Below are positions 16,901 to 19,239 of a stretch of DNA of 19,239 nucleotides, piece after piece. This DNA is from Schoenoplectus triqueter. Lineage: Eukaryota > Streptophyta > Magnoliopsida > Poales > Cyperaceae. The stretch spans positions 1-19,239 of the forward strand of contig CAXKVV010002103.1 in the NCBI GenBank assembly GCA_964058805.1, written 5' to 3'. Within the stretch, counting starts at the first letter, position 1. Each line of letters begins with the position of its first letter. Under the pieces are notes generated by a model, which was given only the letters and a program-made list of their open reading frames with translations, ran no database searches and was not told where the DNA came from. Both the position numbers and the translations under genes were made by a program.

Positions 16901-19239
16901 AATAAAAGTTTGCCTCCGTTTGGATATTCCCTTGTTTGCATTCTTCCCTCTGGTTTCTGCCTTTGCACAAGAAATCGGGTCGGGTGTGAAAATGTCGCAA
17001 CAGCAGGTGCGGGTCATGGGGGCAAATGTAGCAGAAGCCCAAACTGATAAGACTGTGGTACTTTTTGATTTGGTACCCTCTCAGATTCGGTTTAACAATG
17101 CAACTGCATTTTCTACCTATGAGGGTTTTTGGAAGAAACAGGTTCCATTGAAAGAGAAGCTTTTTGGCGTTTATGATGTTTTGTATGTTCTTTATCCAGG
17201 TTAGTATTCTGTTATTTATGTGATACAGTGTATTCCCAAAACTGGCTGCTCTTCTTTTGTTGTAATGTTCCTTTCTTTATGTGTTTTTCCTTTTTTCTTT
17301 TTTGGGGAGCCTTACTTTTAACCACCACTTGCCATGATTACTATGGGATTGCACATGTATATTCTGGTCTATGGTAACCTTTTCTAAATGCTAGTTTTGA
17401 ATTATTGTAAAAAGGCAAAGTGGATTTATTTTTTCACCCCAAGTTTGCATTAGAAACTTTGTGAAGATAATTGGTCAAATTGTTTGTTCTTTTTGGACTT
17501 GGTCCCTAATTTGACAAATTTAGGAGTTCTTCTTTCAAAGAATACAAAATACTTAAATATAAGTTGCACAAAACTATTTATGCTTTCAGACTTCTTAGCA
17601 CTGAAAAAATAAATTGCACAGGTTTACCTGCATCTCCACCATCAGCACCGGAAAATATGAATCTTGATGGCTCATCTGGAAGTGATCCCAACTCAAGGGC
17701 AATGAAACCTCTGGGAGTAGATGTAGGACAGAAGCCAAGAGATCGAAAAAATAGTGCTAGCATTGTAGCTGTAGTTGTTGTATCATGTCTCATAGCACTT
17801 ACTGTTTTCACAGTTTTAGCTTGGATGTTTCTGCTGAGAGGCAGAGATTCAAGCAATTCTTCACCTCAGAGGTTGCTGTCACGATACCGACCAACAAATG
17901 GTAGCTCATCAGGTAAATTGTGCAGTTTCCTTTTGCATTTCTTTCTAGGTTTTGATAGTTAAAAGCAATTGAAGTGAGTTAATTGAGGCCTTAATCATCA
18001 AAGGGTAATTCAGTTGAAGTCAGGCTGTAGATTAATCAGATAGCTTGAGGAACTGGTATTTGAGCTGTTCATAGCAGTGTGAACCAATACATTATGCTTA
18101 AATTGCAGCTATTGCTGCCAGTATAAACTAGAGGCTGCTATGTATCAGTATGTATTTCTTCACAGAACAAATTATCTTGGATTGAGTGATGATTGTTTTC
18201 TGGATCTGCCTGGGTTCGATTGCAGGGTTGAGTAGATTGAGGTGAATTTGTTTTAAGTGAAGCATAGAGGGTATAAAATTCTATGGTTAATGGTTATTAA
18301 GTACAGATTGGTTAAAGTTTGTTTGAGTGCTAGCACAAATTGAAGGGCATCTTAACTTTGGTCAAAGTTTATTAATGAGGTAAAATTGTATGCTTTCAGT
18401 TCAATTTCAGCTTAGTTGAGTGAGGGCAATTGCATAAGTTAGACTAGATTTTCCTACATTACAAATTTAGGAATCCAAAATAATTCATGGAACTAGAACC
18501 AAATTTTTTTTGCTTTGTGAATCCTTGTTTTCTTCTTCAGAGATTCTTTATATAGTTGTTCAATTATTACAGGAACTGGACATCAGCTATTACGGGCTCA
18601 GCATAGCTCTGCATCTAGCTCGTTTCGCTCGAGCATGGCCACATTTTCAGGCCAAGCAAAGACCTTCCGACTATCTGAGATTGAACGAGCCACAAATTAC
18701 TTTGACAACTCCAGAATTTTAGGCGAAGGTGGATTTGGATGTGTCTACCGAGGCATTTTAGATGATGAGACAAATGTAGCAGTGAAGGTTCTCAAACGGT
18801 ATGATGGTCAGGGGGAGCGTGAATTCCTTTCAGAGGTTGAAATGTTGGGTCGTCTGCATCACCGAAATTTGGTTAAGTTGATTGGGATTTGTGTTGAAGA
18901 AAATGCAAGATGCTTGGTGTATGAGCTGATACCTAATGGCAGTGTTGAGTCACATCTGCATGGTATGTGCTTTTCTTGTCGCAAAGTTTAATTTATTGCA
19001 GTTTCTAAATAATACACCCTATTGCTGTAAAAGGAAAGGTTTACTAAATACCACTACAAGACTCGAAATATTAGTTTTTTATTGTTTATCAAGTATTGTC
19101 AAAGAAAGGCCAAAAATAAAAAGACAACTAAAATTCCTGACTGGAACTTGAGATCAATTTAGGATCAGATAAGGTGGCGCGCCTGTTAGACTGGAGGATG
19201 CGTATGAAAATAGCCCTCGGTGCTGCACGTGGTCTTGCT
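7859..19239 (+). CDS. ALE2-like: ALE2-like receptor-like serine/threonine-protein kinase, 19 exons seen, 3' end outside window
   Basis: Predicted join: 7859-7922, 8386-8514, 8792-8947, 10329-10418, 10794-10883, 11178-11267, 11933-12010, 12760-12858, 13470-13556, 13957-14037, 14126-14206, 14521-14586, 15426-15638, 16069-16125, 16213-16320, 16828-17199, 17622-17912, 18573-18962, 19163-19239. This gives 873 codons. Order: signal peptide (1-20), Pro/Ser-rich stalk (22-496), conserved Cys-containing ectodomain (497-620), linker, membrane helix (about 668-692), kinase N-lobe with GEGGFG 768-773, VAVK Lys789 and alpha-C Glu805. The window ends in ALGAARGLA, before HRD and DFG. Arabidopsis ALE2 acts with ACR4 in epidermis and cuticle formation. 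The very long ectodomain and VAVKVLKR, VYELIPNGSVESHLHG resemble, from memory, the AT5G56890-type member more than ALE2 itself. All introns are GT-AG and phase 1. Family membership is firm; exact orthology and the transcript are inferred. Confidence 0.88.
7923..8385 (+). other. Intron 1, with L1-box motif and 20-bp direct repeat
   Basis: A perfect L1 box TAAATGCA (consensus TAAATGYA, bound by ATML1/PDF2-type HD-ZIP IV factors) lies at 7971-7978, about 50 bp past the donor. ATGTCCTTTGTCCCGGATTA occurs identically at 8052-8071 and 8118-8137, 66 bp apart. No other feature is seen. Confidence 0.5.
8386..8514 (+). CDS. ALE2-like: Exon 2: start of Pro/Ser-rich ectodomain
   Basis: It is 129 bp, phase 1 to phase 1, encoding residues 22-64. 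The acceptor is TTATGCAG and the donor ACAG|GTGACC. The peptide opens GALVAISSPSLAGSP and ends APNPVPLPT, low-complexity Ser/Pro/Ala sequence with a short acidic QQDD. Extracellular stalk; no folded domain is apparent. Confidence 0.83.
8792..8947 (+). CDS. ALE2-like: Exon 3: Pro/Ser-rich ectodomain
   Basis: It is 156 bp, phase 1 to 1, encoding residues 65-116. The acceptor is TATACTTTAG and the donor CCTG|GTAAAT. The peptide runs LSPVSIPSVSEASPP through RLDDKPISPVIP. SPP/SPV motifs are potential prolyl-hydroxylation sites. Minus-strand frame 8757-8942 is a shadow of it. Confidence 0.85.
8948..10328 (+). other. Intron 3, 1381 bp, hosts a LINE fragment
   Basis: The right two-thirds is occupied by an inverted LINE remnant (listed separately). 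The left part (about 9130-9420) has the style of a degraded repeat, with near-repeats of AAACCAAGTTGGTCG and AAATTGGTCCCTTAAAT, but I cannot assign a family. I searched for extra copies of the mini-exon unit and found none. Confidence 0.5.
9438..10235 (-). mobile_element. 5'-truncated LINE (L1-clade non-LTR retrotransposon) 3' fragment
   Basis: Read on the minus strand, a frame open from about 10122 to a TAG at 9826-9828 (98 residues) begins WIIWNERNKIIF. This is the hallmark W.IW..RN..IF segment near the C-terminus of plant LINE ORF2 proteins, after the zf-RVT region. Upstream (10123-10200) a matching LWQLDYSIPYKDSN continues in another frame, so there is a one-base frameshift near the G5 run. 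An untranslated tail of about 390 bp follows, ending in a poly-A (T-run at 9438-9448 on plus) preceded by a hairpin GTGGTGTTACCAC at 9460-9472. The 5' boundary is approximate and I found no target duplication. Dead copy. Confidence 0.75.
10329..10418 (+). CDS. ALE2-like: Exon 4: tandem mini-exon unit 1
   Basis: It is 90 bp, residues 117-146, phase 1 to 1. The acceptor is TTTGATATAG|TG and the donor ATAG|GTACATG. The peptide begins VQPSIPKASPPQGGDF and continues QTSPPAPALVPPSI. It is the first of six homologous units. By hand count it matches exon 6 at 71 of 90 bases. Extracellular Pro-rich stalk; the donor lacks the +5 G of the plant consensus. Confidence 0.85.
   Translation, partial: CNLQYRKHLHHKEVIFKQVHLHQLSYPLL
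10419..10793 (+). repeat. Intron 4, duplicated again as intron 5
   Basis: The right half (about 10600-10793) is homologous to 10990-11177 in intron 5. Examples are TAATGATGAATTTTATTGGG against TGATGATGAATTTCATTGGG, and AAGTTTTCTATAAGTTAAAA against AAGTTTTCTGTAATTTGAAA. The duplication unit was therefore genomic (intron plus exon, roughly 385-465 bp), not a spliced copy. No other element is seen. Confidence 0.7.
10794..10883 (+). CDS. ALE2-like: Exon 5: tandem mini-exon unit 2
   Basis: It is 90 bp, residues 147-176, phase 1 to 1. The acceptor is TTTTGAAAAAG|TG and the donor ATAG|GTACATT. The peptide begins VQPSLPTAPPPQAGEV, then LASPPTPVVPLPPI. Here GGDF of the other units has become AGEV. 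It was placed by homology with exons 4 and 6 and by frame. Confidence 0.85.
11178..11267 (+). CDS. ALE2-like: Exon 6: tandem mini-exon unit 3
   Basis: It is 90 bp, residues 177-206, phase 1 to 1. The acceptor is TTTCATAAAAG|CG and the donor AAAG|GTACATG. The peptide begins AQPSLPKAAPPQGGDF, then QASPPTPAIVSPPK. It is close to the consensus of the array. Confidence 0.85.
11268..11932 (+). other. Intron 6, 665 bp, with a composite insertion
   Basis: Homology to the neighbouring duplicated introns runs from the donor to about 11435 (GTGGGCTAAT shared with intron 5) and resumes about 11870 (CAATTTGAAATCATTG against GTAATTTGAAATGATTG). The intervening block of about 420 bp is an insertion. It comprises a T-run (11449-11462), a hairpin GTGGTACAAAGTACCAC (11470-11486), unidentified sequence, and an 18S rRNA gene fragment. 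Confidence 0.6.
11644..11835 (+). pseudogene. Decayed fragment of nuclear 18S rRNA gene
   Basis: TTTCATAGTTAGAAGTGAAATTC at 11673 onward, GAACAACTGTAAAAGCATTT, ATCAAGAACGAAAGTTGGG, GTCCTAGTCTCAACCATAAA and GGATCGGCGGAT follow in order. They correspond to the highly conserved central region of eukaryotic cytosolic 18S rRNA, about 190 nt of a molecule of about 1800 nt. Differences from the rRNA I remember are mainly transitions at former CpG sites (GACGAAC to GATGAAC, CTGCGAA to CTGTAAA), as expected after long methylation decay. It is plus-sense relative to the kinase gene. It may extend weakly to about 11868. It is a dead fragment, not a functional rRNA gene. Confidence 0.88.
11933..12010 (+). 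CDS. ALE2-like: Exon 7: tandem mini-exon unit 4 (shortened)
   Basis: It is 78 bp, residues 207-232, phase 1 to 1. The acceptor is TTTGATATAG|TG and the donor ACAT|GTACATG. The peptide begins VQPSLPKGSVFQESPP, then PPQAILQPPT. Compared with exon 6 it lacks the PPQGGD stretch (net loss 12 nt), keeping frame. The junction codon starts with T instead of G, so the residue after splicing to exon 8 is Ser. Confidence 0.83.
12011..12759 (+). other. Intron 7, 749 bp, with a TIR element
   Basis: The donor flank matches those of the other mini-exons. Positions 12270-12675 are a TIR-bearing insertion (listed separately), whose right end lies only 84 bp before exon 8. The remaining 3' end (TCTTTGATATAG) is the duplicated acceptor. 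Confidence 0.6.
12270..12675. mobile_element. TIR-bearing MITE-like element, 406 bp
   Basis: The left end GAGGAGGGTTCAAATG at 12270 is repeated inverted as CATTTGAACCCTCCTC ending at 12675. Homology continues inward (TCTCCACGTTTTGGT against ACCAAAAGTGGGGG), giving an inverted repeat of about 30 bp. The interior is AT-rich and non-coding. I could not find a convincing target duplication (left flank TTAAAGTTTT, right flank TTAGGTTCC), so the superfamily is unassigned. It is non-autonomous. Confidence 0.75.
12760..12858 (+). CDS. ALE2-like: Exon 8: tandem mini-exon unit 5 (lengthened)
   Basis: It is 99 bp, residues 233-265, phase 1 to 1. The acceptor is TTTGATATAG|CG and the donor AGAA|GTACTCG, the weakest-looking donor of the array. 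The peptide after the junction residue is QPSLPKTPPPQQRNSQ, then ASPPAGSTPAVVAPPR. It carries three extra codons in the second half. Confidence 0.82.
12859..13469 (+). other. Intron 8, 611 bp, with a decayed exon copy
   Basis: A degenerate copy of the mini-exon 5' end is at 13324-13347 (listed separately). TGTTAGTCAATCAGTTAGTT at 13052 resembles the start of some LTRs, but no matching CA end or duplicate was found. The 3' end lacks the shared GATATAG acceptor. Confidence 0.45.
13324..13347 (+). pseudogene. Relic of a tandem mini-exon (5' part only)
   Basis: AAAG|ATCAACCTTCAGTTCTG mirrors the exon start AG|TGCAACCTTCACTTCC of exons 4-6, reading QPSV then a diverged LFK. No GT donor in the right frame and none of the PPQGGD part follow, so it is not usable as an exon. 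It is probably a decayed seventh repeat unit or the broken-off start of exon 9. Confidence 0.45.
13470..13556 (+). CDS. ALE2-like: Exon 9: tandem mini-exon unit 6 (5' trimmed)
   Basis: It is 87 bp, residues 266-294, phase 1 to 1. The acceptor is TTCAACTAG|TT and the donor ACAT|GTAATT. After the junction residue the peptide is PYSPPPQGSDLGASPP, then TSNTAGTVPPPT. It retains PPQG.D..ASPP of the array but lacks QPSLPK. Upstream CAACTAGTTCCA looks like the old CAACCTTCACTTCCA coding start, so the acceptor AG seems to have arisen inside former exon. Confidence 0.78.
13557..13956 (+). other. Intron 9, 400 bp
   Basis: Nothing beyond splice signals is recognised. An A-rich stretch lies at 13800-13830 and a T-run polypyrimidine tract precedes the acceptor. 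No mini-exon copy is detected. Confidence 0.5.
13957..14037 (+). CDS. ALE2-like: Exon 10: Pro/Ser/Thr-rich ectodomain
   Basis: It is 81 bp, residues 295-321, phase 1 to 1. The acceptor is GTTTTCAG and the donor CCTT|GTAAAC. The peptide is ERTAPANPPSIQPSTG, then YPTSPRTPAP. It is similar in character to exons 4-9, but I see no clear unit homology. Confidence 0.8.
14126..14206 (+). CDS. ALE2-like: Exon 11: basic Pro-rich ectodomain
   Basis: It is 81 bp, residues 322-348, phase 1 to 1. The acceptor is TTTTGAACAG and the donor CCAG|GTACAGG. The peptide is SQRNVAAKPPMDQP, then IIKRAPPSRAQAP, more basic than the preceding units. The intron before it is only 88 bp. Confidence 0.8.
14207..14520 (+). 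other. Intron 11, 314 bp
   Basis: Only splice signals are seen. An inverted L1-box-like TGCATTTA at 14465-14472 is probably chance. Confidence 0.5.
14521..14586 (+). CDS. ALE2-like: Exon 12: short ectodomain exon with N-glycosylation sequon
   Basis: It is 66 bp, residues 349-370, phase 1 to 1. The acceptor is AATGTTCAG and the donor GAAG|GTACATG. The peptide is GHALSPVSTKPNNN, then WTSPVPVE. The GHALSP opening resembles ALE2-family ectodomains as I remember them. NWT is a potential N-glycosylation site. Confidence 0.8.
14587..15425 (+). other. Intron 12, 839 bp, hosts a palindromic MITE
   Basis: It contains the 402-bp element at 14891-15292. It also has a T-run (15344-15352) followed by GTGGAAGCTGTTTCA, which recalls the LINE-like tails in introns 3 and 6 but lacks their hairpin. 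Confidence 0.6.
14891..15292. mobile_element. Palindromic Mutator-type MITE with 9-bp target duplication
   Basis: Nearly the whole 402 bp folds on itself. The left end GGGGAGTGATCCC...TTGACAATGG pairs with the right end CCATTGTCAACGGGAGGGACTCCTC. Arms remain complementary through TATTTTGACAATCTTGA, TTTTACTTATAGATTGACAG and GCAATTTCATTATC to a centre near 15080-15100. Flanks are TTATTTATA (14882-14890) and TTATTTACA (15293-15301), 8 of 9 identical, matching the 9-bp duplications of Mutator-like elements. It has no coding capacity and lies in intron 12 without touching splice sites. Confidence 0.85.
15426..15638 (+). CDS. ALE2-like: Exon 13: longest Pro/Ser-rich ectodomain exon
   Basis: It is 213 bp, residues 371-441, phase 1 to 1. 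The acceptor is TTTTTTTGACAG and the donor CCAG|GTTTAT. It contains two SPPA repeats (NASPPAEMSHVSPPASS), then a strongly basic stretch LRPHQQRSRKRAP (residues 415-427), then IAPLSPPPEIP. The RSRKR cluster could be a proteolytic site in the stalk, but this is speculation. Confidence 0.85.
15639..16068 (+). other. Intron 13, 430 bp
   Basis: No element was identified. A short inverted pair AATTCCAATTTT / AACATTGGAATT lies near 15818-15848 and a C9 run near 15922. The acceptor is preceded by a good pyrimidine tract. Confidence 0.5.
16069..16125 (+). CDS. ALE2-like: Exon 14: small Ser-rich exon
   Basis: It is 57 bp, residues 442-460, phase 1 to 1. The acceptor is CTTTCTCCAG and the donor TCTG|GTTTGT. 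The peptide is DPSPLSSPTGNESNSQETS. NES is a potential N-glycosylation site. The following intron is only 87 bp. Confidence 0.8.
16213..16320 (+). CDS. ALE2-like: Exon 15: end of Pro-rich stalk
   Basis: It is 108 bp, residues 461-496, phase 1 to 1. The acceptor is TTTAAATTAG and the donor TTGG|GTACGT. The peptide runs GPHKSPTISPLVSLPAKP to TLPPPPPNL, ending in a run of five prolines just before the conserved ectodomain. Confidence 0.83.
16321..16827 (+). other. Intron 15, 507 bp
   Basis: AT-rich. GGGTTATTTGGATTTG at about 16419 and the reverse of GGTTAAGATTTAGATTG at about 16580 give a weak terminal-repeat impression, too diverged to call. Nothing else is seen. Confidence 0.4.
16828..17199 (+). 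CDS. ALE2-like: Exon 16: conserved Cys-containing ALE2-family ectodomain
   Basis: It is 372 bp, residues 497-620, phase 1 to 1. The acceptor is CTTTATTTCAG and the donor CCAG|GTTAGT. It shows CNYLTCQEPLTDP, GSPCTCVLPIKV, FFPLVSAFAQEI, QQQVRVMGAN and a C-terminal FGVYDVLYVLYP. Cysteines fall at 498, 503, 516, 518 and 525, probably disulphide-bonded outside the cell. NAT at 587-589 is a glycosylation sequon. This whole domain in one exon is the family-diagnostic extracellular part, in contrast to the repetitive stalk. Confidence 0.93.
17200..17621 (+). other. Intron 16, 422 bp
   Basis: Only splice signals are seen. TTGGTCCCTAATTTGACAAA at about 17499 echoes repeat-like phrasing in intron 3 but is too short to classify. 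Confidence 0.45.
17622..17912 (+). CDS. ALE2-like: Exon 17: linker and transmembrane helix
   Basis: It is 291 bp, residues 621-717, phase 1 to 1. The acceptor is AAATTGCACAG and the donor TCAG|GTAAAT. Extracellular GLPASPPSAPEN and a basic GQKPRDRKN precede a hydrophobic helix (about 668-692, IVAVVVVSCLIALTVF then TVLAWMFLL), with RGRD on the cytoplasmic side. That orientation fits a type I membrane receptor. Confidence 0.92.
17913..18572 (+). other. Intron 17, 660 bp
   Basis: No recognisable insertion or gene is seen. Composition is ordinary for the introns of this gene, somewhat less AT-rich than the upstream intergenic DNA. Confidence 0.5.
18573..18962 (+). CDS. ALE2-like: Exon 18: juxtamembrane segment and kinase N-lobe
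   Basis: It is 390 bp, residues 718-847, phase 1 to 1. The acceptor is CAATTATTACAG and the donor CATG|GTATGT. TFRLSEIERATNYFDNSRIL leads into the glycine loop GEGGFG (768-773) with Val775, VAVK with catalytic Lys789, and REFLSEVEML with Glu805. HHRNLVKLIGICVE and CLVYELIPNGSVESHLH follow. Residue 774 is Cys where relatives usually have Arg or Lys. The N-lobe looks intact and active-type. Confidence 0.95.
19163..19239 (+). CDS. ALE2-like: Exon 19 (partial): kinase alpha-D/E region
   Basis: The acceptor ATCAATTTAG at 19162 is followed by GSDKVARLLDWRMRMKIALG then AARGLA, the canonical LDW..R..IALGAARGLA of plant receptor-like kinases. The reading frame is open at the window edge. The HRD catalytic loop, DFG and activation segment must lie downstream. 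Confidence 0.93.

Noticed and set aside
18936..19151. 71-codon plus-strand frame across intron 18
   Set aside because: It is out of frame with the kinase and spans the donor at 18963. It is intronic read-through.

Overview
This is a plant nuclear window, most likely a dicot. It has AT-rich intergenic DNA, many MITE-type inverted repeats, spliceosomal introns with GT-AG borders, and one multi-exon receptor-like kinase gene. I see no bacterial, plastid or viral genes. The genus cannot be read from the sequence.

Layout. Positions 1-7530 hold no protein gene I can support. They contain a hAT-type MITE with a perfect 8-bp target duplication (18-532), a higher-GC island of unknown role (about 600-1100), featureless AT-rich DNA, and a block of four consecutive near-perfect palindromes interleaved with TA microsatellites (about 3717-5396). 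From about 7535 to the right edge runs one plus-strand gene, still open at 19239. I resolve 19 exons by joining GT-AG sites in frame. They total 2619 nt, or 873 codons, and every one of the 18 introns is in phase 1.

The product is a single-pass receptor-like serine/threonine kinase of the ALE2 group. In order it has a signal peptide, a very long Pro/Ser-rich ectodomain, a Cys-containing conserved juxtamembrane ectodomain, one transmembrane helix, and the N-lobe of a kinase (P-loop, VAVK lysine, alpha-C Glu). The catalytic loop and the rest of the kinase lie beyond the window.

The most striking feature is exons 4-9. These six tandemly duplicated mini-exons of 78-99 bp each encode a variant of a (V/A)QPSLPK..PPQGGDFQASPP unit. 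Their flanking intron sequences are duplicated too, and most carry weak GTACATG-type donors. Because all junctions are phase 1, any set of internal exons could be skipped without a frameshift, so the gene is built as an in-frame cassette array for ectodomain length. A decayed seventh unit is visible at about 13324.

The introns have collected insertions: a 5'-truncated minus-strand LINE fragment (intron 3), a CpG-decayed piece of nuclear 18S rRNA gene beside a LINE/SINE-like tail (intron 6), a TIR element (intron 7), and a 402-bp palindromic Mutator-type MITE with a 9-bp target duplication (intron 12). The 5' leader carries three upstream ORFs, and intron 1 holds a perfect L1-box motif. All statements come from reading the sequence by hand; no search or splice prediction was run.
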